Positions 22,325 through 35,277 of a stretch of 64,000 nucleotides of DNA are shown piece by piece. Below the pieces are notes generated by a model that was given only the letters and a program-made list of their open reading frames with translations, made no database searches and had not been told where the DNA came from. The stretch is from Flammula alnicola (Eukaryota > Basidiomycota > Agaricomycetes > Agaricales > Strophariaceae). Numbering within the stretch: position 1 is the stretch's first letter; every line of letters starts with the position of its first letter. A program made the position numbers and the translations under genes. The stretch covers positions 62,001 to 126,000 of the forward strand of contig JADNRV010000092.1 in NCBI GenBank assembly GCA_015499995.1, written 5' to 3'.

Positions 22325-23914
22325 GGTCGCCTTGGTATGATTTTCACGATTATCGCGTTGGGGGCATCCATTAACCTTTTGGGTGTCTTATAGTTCTTCA
22401 CATTAACCTTCCATTGCGTCAAGTAGAGATCCTTTGCCGCGAGAAGAACCGTGAAGCACGCCATCCCGGTCTCATTGCACGAATGAAGCAATCGTTATCG
22501 GGCTGGAAGTCTACCAGACGCAATCCAGCCCTCGTTGGAAAGATAAACTATGCTTCAACGCTGCCATTCAGGGTAGTATCGCCCGACCCAGCAGTTGCTG
22601 ATTGAAAAGATCCTGGCATGCCGACTATTGATTGGATTTTGTTGCGCAACAGGAGTCCTGCAGAAATAAAAGCTACTCCTTCGTCGAGCTTATTGTCTTT
22701 AGTTCAGGCCTCAGACTACGCTGTCGGACTTGTCCTCGGATCGGCTTTCGCATTTTTATGAATAGTGTTACTTGGCTTCAAAGTTCTCCCAGTTTTCGCC
22801 AAACTTTGCTCGGAATTTCCTGCGGTCCATCGCTCATCGAAAATGGGCCTCGTGGTTGCTCGTTCCACCAGTTCACGTATGTGTACGGTTTTCAGATTTC
22901 TTCTGCATGTTTCCTGATAAATTTTGCGTCAAGAACAACTCGCCTGTAACTTGCATCATAATCATATATGAAAGGGTATCTCTGTCGACTGTCGCGAGTG
23001 ACAAAGAAACCAGGCTATCTCAGAACCTCCGGTAGACCTATCAAGCATGCCGAGGTTCCTCCTTGCTGCTTTGACTTTCTCGTTTATGAAATCCTCCTTT
23101 ACTTGGAACATAACCCGATTTTTTATAGATGCAAAGACTTAATTAAACCTGGCGCCTTGGCAGAATCTGGCGGCATGGCCCTTTTCCTTGCCTCTGCCTC
23201 ATCACATGCTGACTTATCAATGTCGACGCTTGAACTACGAACGGAACGATGTCCGGGAAAACAAGGGGGTGGAATTTGTGAAGGAGGATTTAGCATCTTC
23301 GCTTCCAAGTTCCTCATGACCGATTCGTACAACAAAAAATATGACGAGGGGCATCGGTGGTCCTCTAGATAGCATGTGGAAAATCTCAACCTGCTGGCTT
23401 GAACATTCTTATTTGCAATAGGTCGTTCAAGAAAGATCTGATTACAATTGCAGCGGTTGCATTCGTCATTACCGTGGTAAAGGACACAATTTTATCCGTC
23501 GCCGCTCGCTGGATTTTTTGACGGTCATGGTTGATGTCATAAGTACTTGTGAGTAACAAGTAGTTTTTTACGTCGCTAAAAATCACTTTTTTGTATTTAT
23601 ATCCCCTTGTCGCGGACCTCCCGCTATCCAGTCGAGACATGCGTTACTCAGAATTCTTCATGCAATTTTTGGGAATCAATTCAACTAGGATTGACAAGCC
23701 GATAAAATCATTATATAAGTTGTGAAATACTGACAAGCAGTAATCTTCTGTTGCGAAATGTAGTGGCAGATGATGTCTTCTTTATATAGTGACACTGACA
23801 AACTGAGTGTTGTAGTTGCAATTTTATTTGTATTGCACCTCTTTGATCAACACTCTCTGTCGAAACCCACATAGATTTATAAGCTATAACCTGTCCTCGT
23901 CTCTACTTTGACTC
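22325..23914. other. Intergenic, no gene recognised
   Basis: 1.6 kb between the oxygenase start and the DUF1308 gene, which point away from each other, so both promoters lie here. Only short unsupported frames (up to about 130 codons) occur, with no recognisable motif or repeat. The last 200 bp is AT-rich, as expected of a fungal promoter. Confidence 0.6.
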
Positions 23915-26002
23915 ATGACGAACATTGGAATGGAGAACCTCCCTCATCCTGATCTTCAGTCGCTCAAATTACAGCTTCTTCAAATTCACGACGCAATAGC
24001 AAACTTCAAACCTCTCACCGAGCGCCCACCAATTCTCGATTCTTCTTTCGATGCTGCAAATGAGATTAACGAAGAAAACCAATGGCTGCACCAGGAGAGT
24101 GTCCCAGGGCTCAAGAAGCTGAGAGAAAACATCAAAATTGACCTAGGCGTCTTGGAGAAGGTAATTTCTTCCCGGTGGTCAGACGATAGGTGCAGCTGAG
24201 ATTCAACATTGCCTCTAGTAGTTTCTCGACGATCCTCAATGTATCAATTTGCCGGCCCTTTCTACCAATGCGCCCTACCTTATCGCTGTTTGGAACGAGG
24301 TCGTTTGTGCGCCTCCCCGATAGTATCAGTTTTCAAAACTTTCCTGTTCAATTCCTCGACTCCCGCGGATAACAAATCACGAAAACGAGGCGAACGAGTT
24401 CATCCACCAGGTTCTAAAGTAGATGTGGTCGCTGATAATGGTCGCCGGTGGATTAGGGTTAATACGTGAGCTTCCCTCTCTCTGTCTCTATTTTCATGAC
24501 TGAAATCCTGAATCAGAGTCAAAAATTCTCGAATGCTTTCGGAGTTCCGCGAGATCGATTCGTATCTGACGGATTCTGAAGAGGAACCCGAGGAAGACTG
24601 GGATGATGCTGAACGTCCATCTCTTGCGCAGACCGAGTTTGATAATTCCGTCCTGCGGATGGGTCGATCCCTGCTCAAAGCCGCGAAAGCCAACCCGATC
24701 GAGGGTAGTTTGGAAATCCCAAAGGTTACTCTCCGACTAACACGGCTCGATCCTCACCTCCTGAACGACGACGGGACACCGCCCGACCCTCGAATAGCTC
24801 AAACGCTTGACTGTCTACGAAACATGGGCGTTGATGTTGCATTGGGCGAGCGAACGAGCACCGAGCTACCCGACATCCCGAACGGATCCAATGAATCACC
24901 TTCCGAGACCATTGCCCCGTCCTTCATTCCCACTACCAATATCAATCTCGATTTGTCTGTCATCATTGCACTCATTTCGGACCTCACCCACGCTCCTTTG
25001 CCTAATACCATAGAGGAGGCAAATAGACGCCTTGTCCCACCTCAGGAATACCGTGAATGGAAGCAAAAAAGACAGGCAATGAATGGGAAACATAAGAAAT
25101 CCCATGCAACACCTGACCCATCTGGCTCGGAATCTCCAGGCATGGAAACAGACATAAATGACCTTCCTCGAGACCTAATCAAGCACGCACGCGCCCTGAC
25201 AAACCAGCTCCTCCAAGAAATGGGCAAGAGCTTGCTGCAAGAACTGCACGACAAGATAACTTCCTCTGCCACTGGCGAGGGTGATGCCTTACCAATGTCA
25301 AGGGTGGTATTCTGGACTACATCTGAAGCCCGCGATCGCTGCCTCCGTATAGTTTCAAAAATCGGAGGAATCCACGAGAAACGCCGAGCGCGTGCTATGT
25401 TCTGCCTAGGATTGACTGACGCTGAAAAAATACCCTTGGAAGAGGCGGAAAGCTTGTACTGGAAAGACTCGCGTTTTCCTCTCAAGTTCATTCCATTCCT
25501 GCCCATTCGCATATTCCCCACGCCGTCGCCCGATTTCTCGACATCCAACTCCTCAATACTAGACGACACACCACAAGGTCCGAAGTCAAGTTTCGGGATA
25601 TCGCTGGCCAAAGTCTGTGCGGATATCCTATCACAAGAAACAATCCCTCGTCCACGCGCTCTACCTGAGGACGTTATTAACATGCAGTCCTCCGGCGACC
25701 CTCTCCAGTTCGAGATCCAAAGGGCGATCGTGACCAAAGCCAACCCCCGGCTGACGGCGCACACGGTGCGGAGCATGCAATGGGGGGCAGAGCTGCGCTG
25801 GACGACGCTCACAGCCAATCGGACGAGTGTAAAGGCCATTATCCGCGAGCTGAAAGCAGCGAGGATCGCTGGTCGCCTAGCTGCGTTGTCGGCGGCCGAT
25901 GAAGAAGTAGACGAGGACAACTTTGCTGCTATCTGGATTGTCGACCCCAGGAGCCTGGCGGAGGGTATGTCAAGCCAGTCATCCACTGACAGACCTCATT
26001 GA
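23915..26002 (+). CDS. C7orf25-like (UPF0415) protein with DUF1308
   Basis: Exon 1 (23915-24160) encodes a helical N-terminus (LKLQLLQIHDAIANFKPLTE). Exon 2 (from 24222) has FLDDPQCINLPALSTNAPYL, then KVDVVADNGRRWIRVNT, matching the C7orf25 pattern STNLTHL...VDVVANGGHTWVK. Exon 3 holds NSRMLSEFREIDSYL, an acidic stretch (SDSEEEPEEDWDD-like), the GVDVALGERT region, LDLSVIIALISDLTHA and the C-terminal DUF1308 (PLQFEIQRAIVTKANPRLTA, TANRTSVKAIIREL, WIVDPRSLAEG), a part thought to have a PIN-like fold. Biochemical function is not established. The frame breaks at 24315-24320 (GCCTCCCCGATA): one extra base would join NEVVCAP to IVSVFKTF. A splice using GTATCA at 24241 and TAG at 24321-24323 also restores frame but would delete the conserved STNAPYL block, so I prefer an undercalled base. 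Confidence 0.85.
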
Positions 26003-26457
26003 CCAATTCGATGATATGTATCGACTTTCCCAGACAAATTGTGTATATAATGAGGATAAAAACGAGGCGAAGTCTGGTATACATATTAAATTTTAAGTGG
26101 ATATTGGGTGTTCATACCAGAAAAGAAATTGGCATGAGACGATATAGGATTCAGGCAACCAATATCTAGCTACCGACAAGGCGTATATGTACAACGTAAG
26201 GTGGTGATGTTTGAGGTATTCGTCGAGTTATATGGAGAGGGATAGTGTCCCGAAAACGTGCCGAACGTAGACAAAAAGCGAAAGCAAGGAATATAACGAG
26301 GAAAGTTAAGTAAATAGATACAAAATGTATATAAGTCATCCGCAGTTAGTATGGTCACAGAATCCACGAAAATGCCGAAAAATGCAGAAAGAAACGGGCA
26401 GGATAGTAAGCAGAAAAACGTAACGCGGTTTCGTAAGGCAACTTTAGGTTACGAATA
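26003..26457. other. Convergent 3' spacer, no gene
   Basis: 455 bp between the stop codons of two convergent genes. AT-rich, presumably holding both 3' UTRs. Nothing else seen. Confidence 0.6.
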
Positions 26458-28657
26458 TCATTGTCCGGCAGCCGTCGTTTCTTTCGCGGCCGATGACAAA
26501 GGAACGACGGTCGCATTCGTCGCCTGCAATTCATGCTGAGCGCCCAACCTAGGCGTCGATGGCTCGGTGCCACTCTCACTTTGCCCAGCATCGGAGAAGC
26601 TCGCAGACTGTGAGGCCGAGGAATGCCTCAGCGACTCCACCGCCGTAGCGAATGTCTGGTTCGAGTACATGCTTGCCCGTGACTCTGTGCGCGAAGACGC
26701 CCCGGTTGAATCATGATATGACGAGGCCGGAGCTGAGAGTTTTCCGAATTCGGATATAATCTGCTGCTTAGAAGACCGGGCAGAGGATCGTGAACCAGTA
26801 GTAGTAGAGGTGGTAGCCAATTTAGCGGTTTCATGGACATCTGCGGCTGGTCCTGAGATGGAGTTATGATTTTTGGAAATGGATGACGAGGCTGCAGGCT
26901 GAGAGTCGGCAGTAGTAGCAGACAGTGTTTGCCCTTCTGCATCTTTTCCGGCTGTAGGTGGAGGCGAAAGTGACGGCGGTTGACTGGCCTGGCCTTCAGT
27001 ATTTCCTGACGAAGCCGCCTCTTCTGGTTCGCTATCCTCCGATGCAGCATCGGCAACCTGGCCGAGCATATCTGCTGCATTGCTCGCTGAGCGGAGCCTC
27101 GACGGTCCGGCTGCTGAGCGCGGTGACGACACCTCAGCGGCGTCGAAGTCTGGCGGGGGAGGGAGCAAATCCAGCCGAGATGATGACGCGAACGCGATAG
27201 CATCAGCGCCGTAAGGCACTCCAAATCGGGCAAATGACTCTCTTGACGAGATGACCTTGAGCTGCTCGGCCGTCGGCCCTGCCTTGGGGTAGGTAAACTC
27301 GGTACGAGTGACGGTGTGTGTGAGAGGAGAGGATATGGAGTTGAGTGAGATGAGAGAGGGAGAATTAAGTCTGACGGAGTTCATAGTGTGGGTCGACCTT
27401 TGGCGCGAGAGGGTGCGGAACATGGATGCGCTGAGGAGAGAGCCCGAGCCGGACGGCGTCGTACGATGAGTCGAGGCACGACTGGCTGACCCTTCGCGCC
27501 CATGGGACATATTGGACGAGAAAGCCGAATTATTGGAGGCGTTTCGGCTATGCCCTTGCGGATGCCCAACTATCGACATGCGGTTGAGGAGAGTCCGGAA
27601 ACCAGATCGCCTGCGAGGAATTGTTTGAGGTGGTTCTGCTTGAGGTGGTTCCGGAGAGGTGCTCGGTGATGCAGTCGGCTGTTCTACGCTTGCAGAACTA
27701 TCATTTCCTACAACTTCGAAGTATGCCGGTGCCTCCCCTCTTGGATCGGGCGGGTTGCTATTAGTGCTATCACTACGCATCAACGAACTTGTTTCATGAG
27801 AGCGGCGAGCCGAGCCACGCCGCGGCATGTTTTCTCCAGGTGGCGTATGCAGACTCTGCATGGATAAATCTCCTTCGGTATCGTCATTGTGAAGTAAGGG
27901 CATGTTATGAGGTGAGGTGGGCATGGGAGAGTATCGCAACACTTGGGACTGGTCTAACGATATCGAAGAATCGTTGTCGGCAGACGTCCTTACAACTGCT
28001 GCCGGCATCGTCGCATCCTCCATATCTCGACCCCTTGAATATTGTCAGCGAGCTAAAATGGAGAACAAGGGCACATGCCAACTGACCGGAAGATGACTAG
28101 TTCCTCTTCTCCGGGTTCCTTATTGTAAGGGGGCAAGGAAGTCACAGACATCTGGGAGGGTGTTCGTCGAGGCCTACGTGCTCTTCGTGTAGTTCGAGCA
28201 GCAGACTGGTTCTCGCCATTGATCGTTCCGGCGAGTTGCTCCGCGGTGATTTCCCTCGCACCTCCGGTAGCACCTCCCAACGGTGCTCCAATTGGCGCTG
28301 CACCTGCGAAGGAGAACAAGCGCACCGAATTGCGCAACGATTTTCTCGTCCAGGACATTATCACGACGAAGAAAAGAATAATCACTACAACCACGATGGG
28401 GACCTACGTAGAGATTCGAGATTTATTAGGAAAAGAGAAAAAAAGCGAACTGGAAACCCATACCCATATTTTCGGAGGCATAGCCTGACCACTGGAGTTG
28501 CTATCCCTCCTTTCGACGACATTCCCTTGAATTGGCGTCGCAGCGACTCCTCTGGGAGAGCTTATGGCCAGACCGAGAAGGAGAAGCGGCAGTCGCGATA
28601 CGCTCTTCGTCAGCGGACACGTCTGGCACCTCCGTACATGCTGATGAACGTTGTTCA
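26458..28657 (-). CDS. Single-pass membrane protein with signal peptide and long Ser/Pro-rich cytosolic tail
   Basis: Three exons join in frame. Exon 1 (ATG at 28655-28657) carries a signal peptide: basic start, hydrophobic core RLPLLLLGLAI, then SSPRGVAATP. A short luminal segment (VERRDSNSSGQAMPPKIW) leads into exon 2 with a transmembrane helix (VPIVVVVIILFFVVIMSW) followed by the basic stop-transfer RKSLRNSVRLF. Exon 3 begins after EEELVIFR with GRDMEDATMPAAVV and is about 520 residues of low-complexity Ser/Pro/Thr sequence with islands such as PAYFEVVGND, RRRSGFRTLLNRMS and TRTEFTYPKAGPTAEQLKVI...FARFGVPYGADAIAF, which look conserved. The layout is that of a type I plasma-membrane or secretory-pathway protein with a phosphorylatable tail. 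I recognise the type from other agaricomycetes but know no function. Confidence 0.82.
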
Positions 28658-30024
28658 TGGATGTCGTATACAAGTCGTTTCGTTCATGAGGTCGTGCAAG
28701 GTACATGAATGTGATATTAGATAGAGGGAAGAAGAGGAAAGAGGTTGAGGCTGTGAGCGGCGTCAGTATGTAAGTGTCTATGACAGGGGACACTTTTGTT
28801 TCCGGCCACGTGGATTCCATACAAGGTGATTAAGCCCGGCACAACTGCAGTTCAAAGAATGCAATCTAATGACACGGAACGGTATACATAGAGACTTATT
28901 GTTAATCTGGTTACTACGAACAGCTTTTTTGGCTTTGTTGAAGGAGATGGTTAATAGTCAAAACTAAGAAACTTGTGCTGATGTGCTGTAAGGTTGGGCC
29001 GGAGGCGAGCTGTCTAATAATACGCAGCGGGCCCAGATGCATCAACCCGGCATATCCGGAATGTCCGCGAGATAGTGGTATGTCAGAAGAAAGTTTCCGT
29101 GCAGAACAGAAGAAAGAGATAGATAAGTATATTCAACATCACCGAAGAAGCATCTTTTCGCTCACACGACCTTTGGGAAATGGGAGGCCACCAGCGGTAA
29201 GGTAGACTTTTAGAAAGAACTCAGAAAAGTGGCATGTCAGCTCTGAGCTCACCTTAATGTCCAAATTAACATTCAATCCATTTGCGGAGCTCCGCCTTTC
29301 GAGCGACACTGAGTACTAATGACCTATCACATCACCAAAAAGTCACTTCCTGACATGAGCTTATCATTACCCCAGCAGGAGAAATGTACATACGTGCCCA
29401 GCATTGCTCTTTGTTCATTATCATGGTGCATAAATTGTTTAGCAGAGCATGAAGGGGATTAACATTGTGGGTACATACATGCTTCGCTTTGCCAATGCTG
29501 CCGATGGAAGACCAAGAAGTCGAGCTCGCATAGTGGCCAAGCATTGCGTGAACGCCGTTCATTTAGAAGCGAAATGGCGACAGTCGCTAGTCCACTCCCT
29601 GAAAGAGTCTGATGGTTGAACGTAACTGGCGAGTCACCTTTCATTTTTTCCCGACTTGAGATGCAAGAAGAGAATAAACACGTACTGGTCGATGAAGCTC
29701 TCCAGGAAATTTCCGCCGTACTACAGTACAGCAAACGCAATAATCCATCACGATAGCATCTTAAGAACGTAATTTTGAGTGCCTGCAAAAGCAAAGCAAG
29801 GTTTTGAATACATTATTCCGCCAAAAAAAAAGGTAGTATGAAGAGCAATCACACTACCTTCATCTTAAGAGCCGCTGATATGAAACCAGATATATAGAGG
29901 AATATCAGTTGAATTTGCAGAATGCTATACAAAATTGGATGTGGTCAATACAAATACGACAACTTGAAGAGACAGCGAAAAATGTAAAGTTGAGATATCA
30001 CACCCTTCGGCCCAGCCAGCCCCG
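28658..30024. other. Intergenic, no gene recognised
   Basis: 1.37 kb between the membrane protein gene start and the PARP stop. Only short frames of 60-110 codons without recognisable motifs. Includes the promoter of the membrane protein gene near 28660-28900. Confidence 0.55.
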
Positions 30025-33000
30025 CTACATCTTCACCATCAACAGGTACCTAAGTCGAATCTGCGAAGGGTCATAGACGATATACTAAAAAGAAACATTC
30101 AGTGAGCAACAACATTTGAGAAAACAGGCGGTTGAGAATACGTACTTCGTTATACTGGAGATATATGTTAGTGGGTCCGACATCCCGTCCTGGCCCAGCT
30201 GGCATATGGCATCCCACTAGGTCCTCATGATCCAGTGCTTCGCCCGCGTCTTTCCAGTCCACAGGCTGCGTGCGCCCAATACCTTTGGTCGACCTACGGG
30301 AAAGAATGAGCTCAGAAGTTTGAATGGGAGATTTCGACGAAAATGGCATACCTCTTGTGATTATTCTTACACTCACGATCCGCGTCGTAGCTCTGATATT
30401 ACAATCAATGAAGTGAGCAGAGCATATAACGGCAGAAAAAGGGGGTCACTGACTCCGTCTGTGAGTTCGTAGAAGGGTTTGGCAGCGACTTCGCACAGTA
30501 GAAGTAGACCAAGACCGTCGCTCAAGCTGAAACATAACCCGATACTTATTAAACATCGATTGGTTGAAAACGCGAAACAGTTGCCCACTATGAGTGACAG
30601 TAATTTGCAGACTGTATACAACCTTCAGCGTCTGACAAGCACGAACTAGGAAACACTGACTTTGGTCATCATGTCGGCGAAATAGACGCCTTTGCCGAAC
30701 ATATATCCAGTAACAGGAGCTGTAGAAAAATCATTACCATCAGTCATCCTCGCCGATCACTGAGCATTCATACCTTCAGGCGGGGCGACGCGCAGACCTT
30801 GTTTCAGGATACCTACGGAAAAGGAGCTCATCAATATGGTATCACTCAGGAGGTAATTACAATACACACCGGCGAAGTTCGTACTCCTAGAGCCATGCCA
30901 CAATAAAAGTCGCTCACCGTCCCCGAGCTTTTCATGTCCTTTCGCGTACCATGCCTCAGTTTCTCCGGCTCTAGAGGTACCAGGGATGCGATTCGTCAGC
31001 ACAACTCTAGAAAGTAAACAGTAAAAGAGGCTTGGAGATACCTTTCTACCCTGTACGCATGTCTGACAGTGACATTATACCGATGAATCGCCCCATGTGT
31101 ATCGCGTGCGTACGCCACCAAGCTTTGGAATTCCTGAGTGTCTTTTTTGATGGGATCCATGCTGGAAAGACCCAAGGAGCGGAAGTGAGCATCGAGGGGA
31201 TTGATAGGGTTTCCGAACTCGTCTGATTGAACGGTGGATGCTATCAGCTTGGAGGCAATTTCCTGAAGAGGCCGATTTGGGTGAACAAGGGCAGATAGTA
31301 GAGAGATGTATGGAGCATAAATACCATATCTCCAAGGGCGTCTACGAGGTCAAGTTCCTTGGATATATATTAATAAGGTCTTCGAGGATTTCCAGAGGTA
31401 AAATAAGCTCACTTTCTTGAGATGCACTGCATTGCCAATGACCACTGGCCGTTGTCTTCCGAAATCATGCGGGATGATGCTGCATCAGCGGTAAGTCCCA
31501 TCTCAGAGGAAGGAAAAATGAACGAAATACGAGTAGTAAGCACTGCTGAGAGTCTCGCAGGCAGTAAGAGCGTCTCCATATTCCCTGGCCCTATCACCCG
31601 CAGGATCTTGGATGACCTCTGCGAGAGTCTATTGAGATTTAAAGCGGACATGAGATCATCGTCAAGATCTCGTGTTTGGTTCATATACGGACCTTCAAAG
31701 CAGCGAAACCATTGAGAATGGTTCTTTTAGCGAGCTTGCCTGAGGAGCTGTCAGAAGGAAGTACATATAGAGAATATCGTAGAGAAAATCTCACCAAGGG
31801 GTAGCTTCTTCGCATCATAATTCATAGATGACAAATGTGCATCGATAATACTGGGAAAGTTCAAAAAGTGAGGGAGGAGGGAAAGTCCAGGCAACTTCAG
31901 CATACCTCGTCGAGAATATGAGTCTGCAAAGTTCCTAATATGGGCCATTAGGGAAAAGACCACATCACAATGAAGAAACCAACCTGGATTTCAGAAGCAA
32001 GGGTAGAATCTGGAATGACAATTTCTTCTTCCTTACTACCACTTGCGTCCTTCTCTTTCTTTTCCGTATCATCTTCGTCACTGTAGTCCCGTTCTGGAGA
32101 CCGCTTAGTGTACTTGCACTGTCACAGATACGAAACTCACCAAGCCATACATATTTTCCTGTACGCTTGAGTTTAGCCCGAGAGACGTGGTCAGGCTGAC
32201 TTGATTCAGGCTCACCTTTTCTAGCGGCCATGCCATGTCTAGCTTCCCAGGTGACAGCTGTTTTGGATTTGAATTGTTTCTTGAACTCGTGAATGGCAAC
32301 AGAGGAGGGCCAAGGGCCCTACGAGATCAAGGAATCAACATCAAGTTGGCGCTCTGAGGGCAGTAGATTACAATACCTTTTTCAGGATTTGCCCATTCTC
32401 GCCTACCCTACCCCAGCGAGTGAGGAGGGTACAATTAGAGTTGTCACCGATAGGATGCAGCAATTGAAGAACGTAGAATCTAGAGGGAGCTAACTGTCAG
32501 ACAGAAAACGAAAGATGTGCAGAAATCACAAACGCAACTTGTTGTGATTCCCGCTCACGTCAGTTTGGTTGAGCATGGCATCCCAAACTCCTTCAGCATC
32601 TGAGTATACTTCGTGCGTGGCTTCGTAGGACGCGTCGGTGCATTGTCGTTATGGTGATTTGAGCTGAAAACATACCAACGAGACCCGAAACTGGGTCTAC
32701 TGGCGCTGCCCCTCTCTTTATGACTGTAACCTGATGGTGGTAGAGCTTCAGGGGCTCGAGACTGAACGATCTAAAAGAGGATTCACCATCTTTTGTTCTC
32801 TTGCTGACTCACCATCAGCCGCATCGTCATCTTGCTGCTTAGCTTTCTTTGCTTTCTTGCTTGCCGGCTTTGCGGCCTGTGCACCTTCGTCAGAGTCGGA
32901 GCGCGCCCGTTTGGATTTCCCTTCCGCAGGGGCCTTGACAGAAGCATCTACAGCAGCAGGCACCGGCACCGTGTCGGTCGCGTCGCGTTGTGCCAGTGTG

Positions 33001-33086
33001 GTTGAACCTGCCGCCTTGTTTCTCGAACTTGATCGAGCTGGAACGGCAGGAGCGCCATCTGCGGTAGCTTTCTTGCGAGGAGGCAT
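30025..33086 (-). CDS. Poly(ADP-ribose) polymerase, PARP2/3-like with WGR domain
   Basis: The start at 33084-33086 opens a Lys/Ala-rich, basic N-terminus (MPPRKKATADG, KSKRARSDSDEG, KKAKKAKQQ) suited to nuclear targeting and DNA binding. Next come the pre-WGR stretch VIKRGAAPVDPVSGLV, the WGR region (GPWPSS... FKKQFKSKTAVTWEARHG), the helical regulatory domain (IDAHLSSMNYDAKKLPLG; DLDDDLMSALNLN-type helix; YSIIPHDFGRQRPVVI) and the ADP-ribosyltransferase domain (LLWHGSRSTNFAGV, GLRVAPPEG, GLGLLLLCEVAAKPF, TNIYLQYNE, ending YDPSQIRLRYLLMVKM). The NAD-binding His and catalytic Glu of the H-Y-E triad are visible; the fungal PARP acts in DNA-break signalling. No BRCT or zinc fingers were seen. 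At 32751-32754 the frame needs one more base in a GGGG run (CCCC on the coding strand) to join exon 2 to LKLYHHQVTV, again an undercalled-run signature. Confidence 0.9.
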
Positions 33087-35277
33087 TTGTGATGGTTCAA
33101 ATATACCGGTGCTTTATGGGTTGCTCGAATGTCTTCCAAAGTTGTGGGCTCCGAGTCTCGTTCAAGTTTGTTGATTCCACTTCTTTTTATAGACCGCGAC
33201 GCGAGGTGGCCACGTGGGACGCGGACCCGAGCCATCTCCCGAATTGGAAAAACCCGACTCCCGACAAATGACTTTGCACAACGCCATGGTTCCACAACTG
33301 TACACAGAGCCTGAATATGACTGATATCTCCGACGAATGATTCTGGAGTCATTTCTGAAACCCGCCGTGTCTTACAATCGATCTGGATGTCTTTGATAAG
33401 ACTTCACGGCTTCTGCGAAACAACTGGTGTTCTACTTACAGCATATGTCTGGAATTTTGCGCTTGAGTGGGTCAGAGGAAGGCGAAGATAAATTCTGCTT
33501 ATCAGCAACATACAACTACATAATCAGTATATCGATCCCAGCGATATTATTGCAAAGACGCAGACTCGAGTCAATACTTAAATCACAGACAGGAGATAGC
33601 CTGGAAAGGGATCTCGCGTAAATACGAGCGTAATGAATTGGAGGCATCTTCTTAATATCTCTAGACTAAATCGCAACAAAATCCCCAGTCAGTAAACCGA
33701 GTGAGGTGTCGAAAGAGAGGTGCTTACGTGGCAATCCGTGCCTCTGACCCGTCATGCGAGTTCACATGTTAAGATTTCCAGAGTCGTACTTATGGTGTGT
33801 CGATTGACTCCAATTATAAGTATAGTCCAATGACAGACACGCCATTAAGTTGTCACTTTCCGCTTCAGCTGGCTATTTTTGATCTGAGCATTTTCTCATC
33901 AATGGAAGGTATGAAGGGGATAAAAGGGCAAAGTAACGTACCTTACACCTTCAGCACACGACGCCTACGGACGTAGACATATGGGGTTGCCTAGAAGAGG
34001 ACAGCTTTACACGCTCAGTAAGCAGAGGTCAGAGCGGAGTGCTTTTGGCGATATAGTGCATAGTTCCGCTCGCTCGCTATCTCATATCGACCATTAAACG
34101 AGAAGGATGGGACGATCAAGGGCTTCGGCCTTCGAAATGAAGAGAGGACAGAGAGAAGGTACGTGTGGATCTTTGTCCGAGTGGATCTTTGTCCGACCGT
34201 CTCGGGTTTTGCAAAAGTGGCGAAGAAATCGACGGATATAATTTGTTTGTAAGTCATTTCTGGGTCTATTTCTCCTAGGTGAGGACACAGCTTGTCGATA
34301 TGTGTTCCAAATCTGGAGGCGCCCATGGGGCGTGTCGCTATTTTGGCCGCCTCGTCCAGCCACTCAGGCCGAGTTCGTCGATGAGCCATAAGGATGTGTT
34401 GGGAGAAAAGGTGCTTTGAAGGGACTTGCATTACCCGGTCCTATTTTGGGTTTTCAATGGGTGAAGCACCTTCGCGTTCCCAAGCCTTTATCGACTATTA
34501 GCTGCCTGAACCTTGGGAGATATCAAGCCGAAAGGAAATTTTGGAGAACAGAAGCATCTCGAACAATCAAGCTGAGTAGTGCATTCAAGAAAAGAGGTCG
34601 AGTATATCGTTAACGTTGAAGCTAGATGCTCAAACAAGGATTCTGGAACCAGGAGGTGGATAAGAATTGCGGTACTCACGCGCACGTCCGAAGCAAAAGA
34701 GGAACAGCGCTTTGTTCATATTTGTCCATTCGGCCCGCTCACGAGGCGGTACCGTCAAGCCGGATTCGAGAACAACAACACATGATGCTCGCAACTTCTA
34801 CATATGTACTCCGACCCACAGCAGAAGGTGCAAGATACAACTGATCTCGCCTCCGGACTTCAGTATGTGCGAACCGAAGGCGTACATCCAGTCAAATTAA
34901 CAAAGGGAACGACGCGATTTGAAAATCCCTCCATATGGTCCATGACTTCATCTCGTCGTGCCCTCTATGGAAGCGGGAATTCCGAGATGGAAAGGAGATG
35001 AGGCCACGTCGTTATCAGGACAGTCCGTGGGTGCGCGAAGACGTGAATACCCAGCTGCTATTGATGCTCTATGGGGGACTCGTTATCAGCCTGGTAGACG
35101 CACATGGCGGCTCTATCTATTCTCGAATGTGCCAACGATGCCTCATCATCCTTCTAATATTGGGCTCGGGATTTTTGACCCATAAAAGCATCCCAATCTC
35201 TTGAAAAGTATGCTGGCAAACCCTCTGCTCTTGTATTTTCCTAGTGAGGTCCTTCCTCGCCAGCGAGTCGCGAAAAC
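33087..35277. other. Intergenic, no supported gene
   Basis: 2.2 kb between the divergent PARP and S41-peptidase genes. The longest frame (34015-34431 minus, 138 codons) has no recognisable motif and I do not annotate it. A 16 bp exact tandem duplication lies at 34165-34196. Confidence 0.5.
34165..34196. repeat. Exact 16 bp tandem duplication
   Basis: GTGGATCTTTGTCCGA occurs twice head to tail (34165-34180 and 34181-34196). Likely a replication-slippage event with no evident function. Confidence 0.9.

Noticed and set aside
34015..34431. 138-codon minus-strand frame between PARP and S41
   Set aside because: No recognisable motif, no introns that extend it, and composition like the surrounding spacer.
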